A stretch of DNA of 64,000 bases from Patellaria atrata CBS 101060 (taxonomy: Eukaryota; Ascomycota; Dothideomycetes; Patellariales; Patellariaceae). How positions within the stretch are numbered: the first letter of the stretch is position 1; each line of letters opens with the position of its first letter. A program made the position numbers and the translations under genes. Location: assembly GCA_010093705.1 (NCBI GenBank), contig MU006112.1, positions 248,001 through 312,000 of the forward strand, in the 5' to 3' direction. The notes beneath the pieces were generated by a model. It had not been told where the DNA came from. It ran no database searches and saw only the letters and a list, made by a program, of their open reading frames with translations. Positions 23,422 through 34,425 of the stretch are shown one piece after another.

Positions 23422-25487
23422 TCCTGCAATTCTTGTTGGTTCCCAAGGTTCGCTGCGATACGGATGATGGTCTGTTTAATTACAGAAAACGTGACTTCGT
23501 TTTCTGGCGTGATGTGTTGCGATTGCTCTTTCCGTCGGGAAAGTCGCCGGTAAATGAGACAACCAGGGTTTAAGGTGTGGGTGTTGTAAGTAAGGTAAGC
23601 TGCGATGCTTAAGTTGACGTAAGACAAGGTCCGCCTACGGGAATCGGGAAATTCAACAAGGATAGAATGCACTGTAATTGTTTGCAAATATGTTGGAGGA
23701 GTGCGCTGATGGTTTGTTTGCACTTGTTCTGCTGTCCCAAAGATGTTGGGCCTCCTCAACGAGCAAAGACAGGTGGCGTGTCCGCGCTCTCCATTCAAGT
23801 CGGTTTGGGTGGAAAGGCGATCGGGAAAGCTACCGTGGGCGAGTTATATGTAGCGGCCGTTATGATTGTTGATTAGAGGGGCAATGTTGATGAACTGTGA
23901 CGTCTCAGAGAGTGGCGACCTTGGAATGCGGTATGCGACGTGGATGGTAAACAATAGGTCGTGTTGACGTTTGGGACGTGTTGTGAGGCGGCCGACAAAG
24001 CGCAATGGTGCGAATGAAAGGCCGCCGAGTTGGTGATGTTCGTATATGTTCAAGGATGTATTCTTCTGATAAGAAAGAATAATGCCCAGAGGGAGAGAAG
24101 GGTAGAAGGTTGAAGAGTTGGAAAAGATAATCGAAGGAACGAACGCGTATGGTTCGGTCGCGACTTTTGCGCTTGTCCGCTTAGCGACAAGAGCAAAACA
24201 GAGCCAGGGTCCGTTTTACTCGAGAAGGGGGGGATGCCGCTAAGCCAGGTTAGTCAAGGGGTTTACACCGCATGACGGGCTTAGTTCTCTGCAGCCAACC
24301 GTAGCCCAAAAGAAAAACGTCCGATCCAATGATTGCTTCGGAGCCCTCTCAACGGCGCGTCTTGATGAGTTGTTGTAACCTGCAGGGCTGTAGAATTGTT
24401 TCCCGACAACCTCTACTTTTGTGCTTTTCGGCGGAATATTTCGCTTCACATTCATCCGCGCGCGCTGTTGCACCTCCAAACAAACTATTCTCGGTCATAT
24501 ACGCAAGGTAAAAATAATCGCAAGCGGTTATCTGGTGGAATGCCTCCACTTGGACAGTCACAATCATCAGTTGATCAATTCGCCACAAACACAACACGTG
24601 CAAGTCACTGTTTGTTTGTTTACTTCCATTTTCATCATCACATCTCATCCCACAACACTCCACGTAGCTCCCTATCCGCGCCTCCACGACTCATTACTGG
24701 GTACCCATCGCAGCCGCCCAAAACAGACTACCATCTCCTCATCTGCACCTCCAGAGCTTCGATATCTCGACTCACTCCACTCAGGGGTCCACAAGCGGTA
24801 GATTGCAGTATAATTAGTATATCCATGCGTCATTTGGTAAATAGGGGGTGTTCATCGGCGCCCCGCTATCTTCGTCAAGTTCATGCGCTGGATATGATAC
24901 TCATCTCCCGCTGTCAATGCGCTCCCGCAGACTTCAGCAATCGATAAAAGGAGACGCCGGCACACCAGATAAAGCGTCATCTTTTCGCTATCCGGTGCGG
25001 GCCGCCCACCTACCTACAGTAAGGTAGTTCTATCTCTGACACCGTTTATCGGGTAACCAGACTTGTACATTTTTACAGTGGTATAAAACCCTCAAGTAGC
25101 TCTTTCCCTCAAAACATTAGCCAGACTCTATGTCTGGAATCATTCATAAAGGGGATTTCATTGTATAGTTCAGTTTTATATAGACTCTACCCCTTTCTCT
25201 TATTGCGCTTCTTATAGTTCTGATTAACGGGTCATCGCTCATCTCTTAGATGCGCTACTTTATAAGAAACATGTCAACAATTAATAGTTGACGACTAGTT
25301 GTCTCAAGAAAGAAGGTAGGACTGTATTTAGAGAACGCCTTTATATTTATTTTGTTCCTCGTGATTCATGTCCATATATATGACAATGGTTGCACATTAG
25401 GAGCTAAGTTGGAAATATTATAACACCACTCCAGGAATCTGAAATTAGCATTCCAGATACCTTTCTTATCATGATGTCAATCCGGGA
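23422..25487. other. Intergenic, WEE1 upstream region and epoxide hydrolase 3' flank
   Basis: The first about 1 kb upstream of WEE1 probably holds a long 5' UTR and promoter, including ACGCGT at 24143-24148. The part from about 25000 to 25480 is distinctly AT-rich. A plus-strand open stretch at 24396-24947 has no recognisable protein features. Confidence 0.4.
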
Positions 25488-26909
25488 TCAGACTTTCGCT
25501 GAATCCTTATTCCAAACACTCGCCACAAAATCTTCTACATCAGCCAATAGCTCCTCCGGCTTCTCCAGAGCTGCAAAGTGACCACCCTATTATATATCAT
25601 TAGCTCATGTATATCCTAACCACCAAGCGCTCAACAAAAGGAAAATACCTACATTCTCATGCTCACGATGCCACACTAAATTCCCCGTCTCCGCCACCCA
25701 ACTCTTCGGCATCGGCGCCACCTCATACGGGAAGAACGAGTACCCGAGCGGCTTCAGCACACGCTGGCTCTTAGCCCCATGAAAACCTCCCACGAGCGGT
25801 TCGTGCTGATACGGGAACCGGTACGTATATATCGACGTCGGGAAGCACCGCGTGAGCCAATACAAACTCACACTCTCCAGGATCTGATCAAAGCTCGGGT
25901 CCTGATCTGACCAGGCAAGGAATTTCTCTGCAATCCATGCGAGCAACGCAATTGGCGACGCGGATAAACACATCCCGATCGTCGCTGGCTTCGTGCCTTG
26001 CATCGCCACATATGCATGGCCCAGCTTCACAAACTCTCCACCTCTTGGTAGGAACTTTGCTTCAGCTGCACTGAGCTCGGAGTCGGGGGGTGCGTTATCT
26101 GGTTTGCGCATCATAGAAAAGTTGAGGTGGACGGCGCGGCAGGAGACGTAGTGCGCGCCGAGGATCCGGGAGATGTAGCTGCCAATGTCGCCGCCTTGGG
26201 CGACATAGCCGGCCTCGAAGCCGAGAGCGACGAGAAGCTTGTGCATGAGGCGGGCGGAGTCGAAGGTGTCCCAGTCTTTGTCAACGGGGGGTGGGGAGGA
26301 GAGAGTGTAGCCCGGAAGAGAGGGGACGACGATGTGGTAGGGTAGATCTTGTGGAGTATACTTCCTTCTCAGGAGATCTAGTATTGGGAGGAATTCCAGA
26401 AAACTTCCTACACATGCAATTTAGACACTGTTAACTATAGAAGAAGCGTGGATGTTACCGGGCCATCCGTGAAATAGTGCAAGTGGCACAGCATCACGCT
26501 TCTCGGAGAATAACGCTACAAAGTGAATGTCAAATTCTCTACCATCATCATCTCGGATTTTGAGCTTATAATTCGGAAATGAGTTGATGTGTGCTTCATG
26601 TGCTCTCCTGAGTTGGCATCTCAGTTATCTGCCCTGGTGGGGATGAATACGAGCCGGATATACGGTGCATATATCAACGAACCAGTCAAATTTATTCTGC
26701 CAATACTCCTTCGCTTCTAGCATCCAGGCTCGTGTGATACCATAACTTTTAAAGTCTACCTCCTGTTGTCGATTCTCATACGTTTCTTGAGTGATTGGGG
26801 AAAGACGGATAAGCTGCTTGAAGTCTGAAAGTTCTTGATCACTAACGTGTAGTTCAAACTTTGTTGGTGTAGATTTTGCCGTGTCAGGTAGGGTCTCATA
26901 TGGAGCCAT
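25488..26909 (-). CDS. Epoxide hydrolase, microsomal (EHN plus alpha/beta hydrolase) type
   Basis: Opens epoxides to vicinal diols, in detoxification or secondary metabolism. Four exons (26683-26909, 26459-26607, 25653-26407, 25488-25586) give 409 residues. Junctions restore KFDW-RAHEAHINSFPNY, FHGWPG-SFLEF and REHEN-GGHFAALEKPEE. The N-terminal EHN domain (about 10-115) is followed by the alpha/beta hydrolase fold with the oxyanion motif HGWPGS, the nucleophile Asp in QGGDIGSYI (Ile replaces the usual Trp after Asp, as in some fungal members) and the catalytic His in NGGHFAALE. No signal peptide or N-terminal membrane anchor is visible, so it is probably soluble. No biosynthetic partner lies beside it. 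Confidence 0.9.
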
Positions 26910-28719
26910 AGTTGTATGGTAAAAGAAAAAGATCCTTTGCTCTCCTCAATGCGTCGAAGTTGAAGGTGGAGGACCTCTTATATTCAATCTCGGATGTCGC
27001 AAAGTATAATATAGGGAAATATCAAGAGAAAAAAGTAAGCATAGACACGCATCAAGTGGGGAAGCACTAGGCAAGGCAGAATGCTTGGTCCTTTGAATTG
27101 AAACCTACCCAACAGAAGGTGGAATGAGATTTGAAAGGCGAAGTTGATAGGATGGAAAGAGGCGCCTTCCTCCTGTAAGGAACTTACCTTACACAGTCAT
27201 CACGATTCGCAGGCGGTGTAGCTTCTAATTGGATTCAACGCTTTATCGCCTCGAGTTCTTCTTTTGGCAGTAGCTCATTCTCCAGATGATGCTGCAGAAC
27301 GTCGTGACGACTGCAGAGCGCGTCATTAACTCACGAAGTAACGTGATGGATGAGTGGTAAGAAAATTGCTGATTAATTCAATCAGTAGCTCTGTCTCCTC
27401 CACCTCAGCCAGTCGGGTACTCCGTAAGGTAAGGTACCTATTGTTACCATGACCAGGTTGATACCGTCAAGAATACGTCTGCGGTTGGCGCTGTTGCCGT
27501 CGTCTGTGTCATACATGTTGTTTGGTGATATCAGACGGGAGCAACTCTGAATATCATGGTTGGATATCGTAGGCTATCTCGGATGCGGAGTCAATTCTCT
27601 TGATGAACTCATGACTCTATTCGAACATTTGGATGTTTGAATGCAAGAAATAGAAATATGGTAAGGTGATGGAAGATACCCTAAGGTAAGGTCCCTATTG
27701 AGCTGTTCGAGATGAAAGGAGCAACCCCGCCATGGTCAATGCAGAGCGTGCTCAAACGGAACTTCTATTCTAATCCTAACCTAAGGTGCCTGGGGTCAGG
27801 TAGTATAAGAATAAGACTACTTGAAGAGTGGATTCTGTGTGATGGTACTTAATGGACTGTGTCTTAAACAGAAGCTTTGCGATCCTAAAGATAACCTCTT
27901 CCAAAATAGGAGCTGAATGGAAAAGAGTATGGTGTTCCATTGATTCGACAACTGCAGGTTCTTCGAACGGGGATGACGGCCGCACTCGAACTCTTTCGCA
28001 TACTACCACATCTGTGAAGGGAAGCTCTCTGTCCATAGTTCTACTCGACACTAGATTAGGACAAGAGTCATGTTATGAGTGCTCTCATTACAGATGCTTT
28101 TACTGGAGAAATCTGAGTACTCTTCTCGCTCCGGAGAGAAAGGGGTAAATATATATTATTTCATCCATTTGCTCTGAAATAATTTTCTAACTCGGTATCA
28201 GTTCGATAAAGTCGAATAATGAAGCTTTCTAGCCCAACGGATCCCCCGCGCCCTCCTGCAAGCTGTCGATCCCGAACACCGTTCACCATGGAAGTCAATT
28301 TTTCCTCCAATTGACCAGCTCAGGACTAGGGTTCTGACGCATCATTTTGCTCCTGGTAGTAAGCTTCAACGGTTCGTAGCTCGAACGAGCAAATCAGAGT
28401 AGTATCCGGGTAGAATCTGAGCTAGGATTTTGACAGTTTATACGTATTTTTTGCTACAGCAAGCACGATACCTTGAGATTCACCACACTGTACCATGTAC
28501 CACTAGTACCTACCGGCTCAACTCGATGGCGCACCCCTCCACCTCTGCCGGGGAGCATGTTGATCTTGGATGCTCGCCGTATATTACTGCGATTCGCGAA
28601 AAGAGATCATAAATCTGGAAAGGTCCTCGCCTCTCTGAGAACCTGAGCTTGAAAACCCATCATATTGTTTTTGTTGTTTTCCCGATTTTGATAGCTCCTG
28701 AGGAGCAAAATCAGTCACA
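26910..28719. other. Divergent intergenic region between epoxide hydrolase and sugar transporter
   Basis: About 1.8 kb. Two near-identical 19-bp words (TAAGGTAAGGTNCCTATTG) lie at 27425-27443 and 27682-27700. A minus-strand open stretch of 91 codons (27776-28051) has no recognisable features. No other structure is seen. Confidence 0.4.
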
Positions 28720-30580
28720 ATGAAGCTGCCATCATTGCCCAAGACGTATAATACGTACTTTCTAGCTATAATCGCTACGATGGGTGGGATGCTGTGAGTG
28801 ACATTTTGACAATCAGATCCATGAATACATTACTGACCCTTGCTTAAGGTTCGGCTTCGACATCTCCTCAATGTCTGCGATTGTCATTACAGATCAATAT
28901 GTAGACTATTTCAACAACCCGCACGGTGTCATGCAAGGAGCAATTGGTTCGGCCTTAGCTGCTGGCTCTGTTCTTGGTTCCTTGATGGCGGGACCCACAT
29001 CAGATAAAATTGGACGGAGAGATTCTATCATGTACATCATAGCCGTTCTCTCTAACTCTGTAGTTGGAAGCTAACCTCATCTCTAGGTTTGCCTGTCTCT
29101 GGTGGCTTGTTGGCACAGCTCTCCAAGTATCCTGCAATGGTGTGGCTATGCTGATCGTGGGAAGAATCTTGAACGGTGTTACTGTCGGTATCACTTCTTC
29201 CCAAGTTCCGGTTTACCTCGCGGAGATCGCAAGGCACGACAAGCGTGGGTCAATCATCGTTATCCAACAGTTGGCCATTGAATGGGGCATCCTGATCATG
29301 TACTTCATCGGCTACGGTTGCTCCTTCATTGACGGTCCAGCATCTTTCCGCACTGCGTGGGCAATGCAATATCCACCTTGTATTTTGCTCATGATCGGTC
29401 TCCCTTTCCTACCTAGGTCTCCACGTTGGCTAGCAATGAAGGATCGCACCGAAGAAGCTATTAAGACACTAGCTAAAATCCAGGCCAACGGTAGGATCGA
29501 TGATCCCCTTGTCATCGCTGAGTTTGAGGAAATCACAACAGTACTTAGAGCAGAGCGGGCCGCTGCTAAGGGATGGAGAAAGTTCGTTTATAAAGGAATG
29601 TGGAAGAGAACACTGGCTGGTTTCTCTGTCCAGGCTTGGCAGCAATTGAGCGGTAAAATGCTATCAATCGGCGCATGATCGTTGTATAGCTGCTGACGTT
29701 AAGGATAGGTGCGAACACGATGACTTACTATATCGTTTACATCTTCCAGATGGCAAATTTATCTGGAAACCTTAACCTGATCTCATCTGGTATCCAGTAC
29801 GCACTCTTCATCATCTTCACGTCCATCATCTTTTTTGTTGTCGACAAGGTCGGCCGACGCCCACTTCTTGTTTATGGCGCGATTGGAATGGGCATATGTC
29901 ATTTCGTTGTGTAAGTCTCTTACCTCATCAATCGTCATTCTTGATTATTCTCTAACTGGTAATAGCGGCGGAGCTCTTGGTGGTAACTACGAGTACGTCC
30001 CAGGCGGCGTCGGCGGTAACGCAAATGTTCTCATGAGAGTAACTGGACCACCTGCACACACTGTCATCGCATTTTGCTACCTTCTCGTTATCGTAAGCCT
30101 CATCATTGAAAACCATCAGTAGCAAAGTTGACTCTTGAAAAGATTTATGCGCTTACGCTCGCACCTATTTGCTGGGTCTATGCTGCTGAAGTTTGGTCTC
30201 TCGAAACTCGAGCCACGGGTATGGGTATTGCGGCCGTTGGCAACTGGCTCTTCAACTTTGCCATTGGCCTCTTTTTGCCTCCAGCATTCCGTAATATTCT
30301 ATGGAAGATCTTTATCATCTTTGGAGTACTATGTTTCGCAGCTGCCGTACAGTTCTGGTTCACATATCCAGAGACATGTCGCAAGACAGTTGAAGAGATT
30401 GAGTGGTATTTTAGCGCAGAGGGTCCGCCTGCATGGAAGACAAAGCCTGGTGACTCAAGGTTAGATAGAGAGATCCAGGAGGTTATCGAAGCCCAAGAGA
30501 AAGGCTTGAGGAGCGAAAGTATTGCTGTTGTGGAAGAGGTTGCAGAAAAGGAACAGAAATCACATCAGGAGACAGTCTAG
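28720..30580 (+). CDS. MFS sugar transporter
   Basis: A proton/hexose-type symporter of the plasma membrane by family. Six exons (28720-28793, 28849-29031, 29087-29652, 29709-29910, 29966-30092, 30143-30580) give 529 residues with twelve expected transmembrane helices. Seen motifs are GGMLFGFDISSMSA in helix 1, GPTSDKIGRRDSI after helix 2, GRILNGVTVGITSSQVPVYL, LPRSPRWLAMK before the central loop, WQQLSG in helix 7, DKVGRRPLL and TYPETCRKTVEEI after helix 12. The C-terminal tail is Glu/Lys-rich. The substrate cannot be read from sequence. The family includes high-affinity glucose and xylose carriers. Confidence 0.93.
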
Positions 30581-30855
30581 TTCTTTGTCTGTATTTCCTC
30601 TCCTGTTATGGTATCTACTCGCTTGTTGTATGCTGGCTCTTAGGATGGTCTTGACTCCAATGTATATGAAAGTTGAGAATATACGAATGACGATTAAACA
30701 TACAGTAGTTGTCCAACAAGCTTTTTGTATAGACTTATGCAATGCCGACTGTGATTGGGGGAGTGATAACGCGAATGTTGAGGAGAAGGATGAGACGTAC
30801 TAGCAGGAGTGTAGGACGTTGACACATCCGAGGACCTTTTTTAGAGACATGAAAT

Positions 30856-31525
30856 TTTTGGTCTTTGCTCAAAAGTTAGTAAAGGAGCAATTGATACGAT
30901 TATTTAAGATCTCGTTCAAAAATCTCGAAGATCCATGTGCGATATTTTTTTTTGGATGAGATGTTCACTTTAAGGGAAACTTCGTGAATGGAACACGAGT
31001 CAACGCACGAGCCATATCTGAGATCTCGGCACTAAAGTGCTCTTCATCTGATACATCTGAACGCTTTTCGTTCAAAGAGGCGTAATTTTTTTTTGGTCTT
31101 CTGCGCTATAGCTGATAAAGAGGTAGTCAGTACAATTATCTAAGATCTCCTTGAAAATCTCGAAGATCTATGTGCTATGTGAATATTCTATTAGATTAAT
31201 TTTATAACGCACGAGCCATGTTCAAAATCCTGGCAGTAAAACAGTGCCGTAATGGACGCTGATATATGAACAATTGTTCTTGAAACGCATGATTTTTTTT
31301 GGTAAAATGCGTAACAGCTTATAACGGAGTAATCGATATGATTATCTAGAATCCTCTTAAAAAATCTTGAAGGTCCATGTGCGGTATGAATTCTGAATTT
31401 GAACTTCACTTTCTCTTTACCAGATGGGAAGGAGAAGAGACGTGAGCAAGCTCGTGTTGACGCACGAGTCACATTCGGAATTATACCAAACAACAGAGCT
31501 GGAAATATGAATGATCGGGTGATCT
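30856..31525. repeat. Diverged tandem repeat, three units of about 206-235 bp plus a partial fourth
   Basis: Units begin with TTTTGGT at about 30856, 31091 and 31297, with a fourth start at about 31526. Each contains an ATTATCTA-like segment, a core close to ATCTCGAAGATCCATGTGC and later CGCACGAGCCA, in the same order and spacing. The units are clearly related but diverged, and AT-rich. No coding frame spans them. The rest of the gap (30581-30855 and 31526-31817) is transporter 3' flank and RUB1 promoter. Confidence 0.75.
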
Positions 31526-31817
31526 TTTTGGTCAGCGAAGTTTGAGAAATGTTTGAACCGTGATGTCTACATGTCTATGGTATATACGAACTTGGGCATT
31601 TCCGCTTCCTCCCGCATCATCCCTGTCAAGTTGTCGCTGCCTCATGGTGATGATTCTAGTGAATGATTGATCCGACATCAACCTCAACACCTCCCTCAAC
31701 TTTGCCGCCAAACCTCCAGCTTCTTCAAACCGCCTTAGGATACATTATTCTGCAAATTTATCAGTTTATTTCCCATAGCGCTGCACTTAGACTTTTTCTC
31801 TTCTAATAGCATTCAAG

Positions 31818-32247
31818 ATGCAAATTAAGTATGCCCCGCCCCCACCATGATCATCTCCTTGCCTTATGGATCTATGATACTAACTCTAGTTACAGAGTTC
31901 GCACCCTCACGGGCAAGGAAATCGAGTTAGACATCGAGCCAGAATACAAGGTCCGACACCTTCATTCTGTCCGCCGCTACGGCACAAACCTCCACCCGTC
32001 CTAACACATCCACCAGGTCTCTCAGATCAAGGAGCGCGTCGAGGAGAAAGAAGGCATCCCACCCGTCCAACAACGACTGATCTTCGGAGGAAAGCAAATG
32101 TGAGACTCCACCTACTTCTTCCCGCCTCTACCTTCCCACGCTAACACGAAGCGCTACAGGGCCGACGAGAAGACAGCCGAAGAATACAACCTCGAGGGCG
32201 GAGCTACACTGCATTTGGTGCTTGCTCTGCGCGGCGGCTCATCATAA
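31818..32247 (+). CDS. RUB1: NEDD8/Rub1 ubiquitin-like modifier
   Basis: A ubiquitin-like protein that is attached to cullins and activates cullin-RING ligases. Four exons (31818-31828, 31896-31950, 32017-32099, 32160-32247) give 78 residues: [19 protein letters not shown], then [19 protein letters not shown] and [12 protein letters not shown]. The residues [15 protein letters not shown] and Ala at the position before LRGG separate it from ubiquitin, which has LHLVLRLRGG. The two residues after LRGG must be removed by a processing protease. The first exon holds only 11 nt. The gene converges on Elongin A, a cullin-ligase substrate adaptor. Confidence 0.96.
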
Positions 32248-32663
32248 CTTCTCTTTCCGTGTGGGCTGACTGTGTGCGCTCCGTCAAGGAAATTAATTGC
32301 GTCCAAGCGATTGCGTGGCCCACCCGACATTGCTGTAGCGATTTCGCTCGGTGCATATACAACTCGTGGCATGTGAAGAACGACAAGCGTCAGTGGAATT
32401 GCAAGACGTGGAAGATCCTCTGGTATTTGAAGGAAGATATGAACGCAGTGGATGTTTGTATGACAGTCGCAGGGATTCGAGGGGAGGGGTGGAGAGATCG
32501 ATGAGTTTTCTATTATTCAATACAACAGAAGCGTCTATTAGGTTAATTCCCATCCAAATCTTGTGCCGCCAAAGTATGGTAGAATCCTGTTCTGTGTCCA
32601 TATCATTACTATCCCAGATAGCTATTATGCTCGTACCCCAATTCTAAGTCGCTTATTGTTTAT

Positions 32664-32800
32664 CCAATGTTTCCTCTAACGATCTTATCTTTTCATAACG
32701 TCCCAATGTTTCCATACCTATCTAACGTTTCCCATTACTACTTCAATATTCCCTTAAATAGTCCAATATTCCCCTAGATCTAATGATTCCTATAAATTTC
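32664..32800. repeat. Degenerate 20-bp tandem repeat
   Basis: Words CCAATGTTTCC, TAACGTTTCCC, TCAATATTCCC and CCAATATTCCC recur at 20-bp steps (about 32703, 32723, 32743, 32763), with an earlier copy at 32664. The array lies between the convergent RUB1 and ELA1 genes. Confidence 0.6.
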
Positions 32801-32866
32801 CCGAAACGCCACGCTTGTAATAGAAGGATCAGACTTTATAGTACATTATAGGTTTTTCATTTGCCC

Positions 32867-33886
32867 TCATCGCCTCCTTTTCGGGGCTGGCATTAATACA
32901 TTGACCTCTCGTTTTCTCTTTGTGATCGGGGTAGCTGAGACAGTAGGTCTATAGATATAGTCTTGGCTTGAAGGCGTGAATCTCTTTTCAGGGGCTGGTG
33001 TTGGTGTAGAAGTTACTTGCGTCTGCTTAGAGACTGGACTTGAAGCCTGTGGAGTCGGTCTTTGAAAGCCAGAGTTCGCAAGAGCTCTTAATCTCCGTTC
33101 CTGCTTTGATAAGACTTCGGGATCTGTGGGTTGAGACGCTGTCACTGAGGTCGATGGTCTAGTGCTTGAGCTACCTCCCGTTGTTGTAGATGTCTTGGCG
33201 GAACCTCCTGGGTTATGCTCTCCGGGCATGTGGGGTTTGGTATAATCAAGCAACATCCCTTTCGGTGCCTGGACTTGCTTACTCCTTCTTGATGTTAATA
33301 TTGCTGCAGGAATCGAGAGGGATGCTCCCCGCTGTTGTTTTGCATCCGCTGTAGTCCGCCTAATCTTCTGAATGATACCCGCTCCTGTGAGTGTCTTTGT
33401 TCTGCTTCCCTTCGTACCGAACTGTAGTATACCTCTATCCTCCGGGCGCTGTGATACAGTTCTCGGCGGTCTCACTCCACTTTTGCCAGACAACGGGCGA
33501 TATATCATCTTAACTGCTGACTCCTCTTTCTCCTTTTGCATAGCGCCAAACTGTCGCCGCAGCTCTTCGGTAGCGGCATCAACCTCTCTCTTGTTCTGTC
33601 TCTCTAGCCTCTTATACAGGCTGAACCAGTTGTTTGGGTTACTAGGCTCACGTTGCATCGTACGCCAGTTGGGGATATCCCGTCTGATGAACGCTTTCCA
33701 TAGCTCAGAGTCTTCTCCAGCAATTTGGGGAGAATTCTTTTCGATTTCGGCGAGTTGATATGGGTTCTCTACCTTAAGGAGGATGGGCCGTAATATGCGA
33801 TAGGGGAGATCACCCATATCGTCAAGCTTCTCGATGTTGCGAATCGCCTTGCGTTTGGCAACGTCCATGAGGGAAGGGGCAGGCAT
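32867..33886 (-). CDS. ELA1: Elongin A (RNA polymerase II transcription factor SIII subunit A)
   Basis: Elongin A pairs with Elongin C, helps elongating RNA polymerase II and, with a cullin, targets stalled polymerase for degradation. A single exon of 339 residues. The N-terminal elongin A domain (about 1-115) shows the F-box-like helix LPYRILRPILLKVENPYQL, ELWKAFIRRDIPNW and NWFSLYKRLERQNKREVD. The remainder is disordered, Ser/Thr/Pro-rich, ending in a basic tail (KRKREV and APKRRR) that may be a nuclear signal. The length is typical of fungal members. It is divergent from THO7 and convergent with RUB1. Confidence 0.9.
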   Translation of the reverse strand: MPAPSLMDVAKRKAIRNIEKLDDMGDLPYRILRPILLKVENPYQLAEIEKNSPQIAGEDSELWKAFIRRDIPNWRTMQREPSNPNNWFSLYKRLERQNKREVDAATEELRRQFGAMQKEKEESAVKMIYRPLSGKSGVRPPRTVSQRPEDRGILQFGTKGSRTKTLTGAGIIQKIRRTTADAKQQRGASLSIPAAILTSRRSKQVQAPKGMLLDYTKPHMPGEHNPGGSAKTSTTTGGSSSTRPSTSVTASQPTDPEVLSKQERRLRALANSGFQRPTPQASSPVSKQTQVTSTPTPAPEKRFTPSSQDYIYRPTVSATPITKRKREVNVLMPAPKRRR

Positions 33887-34425
33887 TATGAGGATGGGGC
33901 AGAGTATGAAGCAAAGAGTAAGGTACGAGTTACCGCTTCCTTCTCTAAGCTAAGAATTATGGGTACTCTGTCCTTTGTTTGTAGACTGAATAGCTGCGGC
34001 TGAGGACAAGTATCTGGGGATAGGGAATAATGTAGCGAAGAGGGAGTTATAAAGGCAGAGGTGTCGAGTTCCAGCGACAAGATATATATAGCGGTCACAT
34101 CGGAATCGGTGGTCAAGACGTTAGCTTGATTCGAACCTTTGGGTGTGATTATCCATGGATAAGGTAATGGTGAGGTGGTCACCGCTTATAAAGGTAACAT
34201 AGGACGAGAAGATGGACCCTTTGTTTGCCGATTGCGAGCAGTCAAATCCACCCCCTTTGCCGCGATTCGGCCGACGCACCTCGCAACCTCTTGGACTCTT
34301 GGAGGTGATGCACTCTGTAATAGATAATATCTAACTACAACGTAAAGTTGTACACTCCACCGCGTCCACTCCTTGACACGAATATTTAGGCGTTCCGTCA
34401 AGCTCAACATATTCAAATTGATCAT
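33887..34425. promoter_or_regulatory. Divergent promoter region between ELA1 and THO7
   Basis: 539 bp between two divergent starts of RNA polymerase II elongation/mRNP factors. A minus-strand open stretch ends exactly at the ELA1 start but lacks an ATG. No specific factor site is recognised. Confidence 0.4.

Noticed and set aside
24396-24947. 183-codon plus-strand open frame upstream of WEE1
   Set aside because: Composition is not protein-like (scattered Cys, His, Arg, Ser), no domain and no plausible gene structure. It overlaps the likely WEE1 leader and promoter.
34120-34140. GGTTCGAATC on the minus strand, resembling a tRNA B box
   Set aside because: No matching A box, acceptor stem or cloverleaf can be built around it.
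33886-34182. 98-codon minus-strand frame abutting the ELA1 start
   Set aside because: It opens with GTG, not ATG, and has no recognisable features. It is probably ELA1 leader or promoter.
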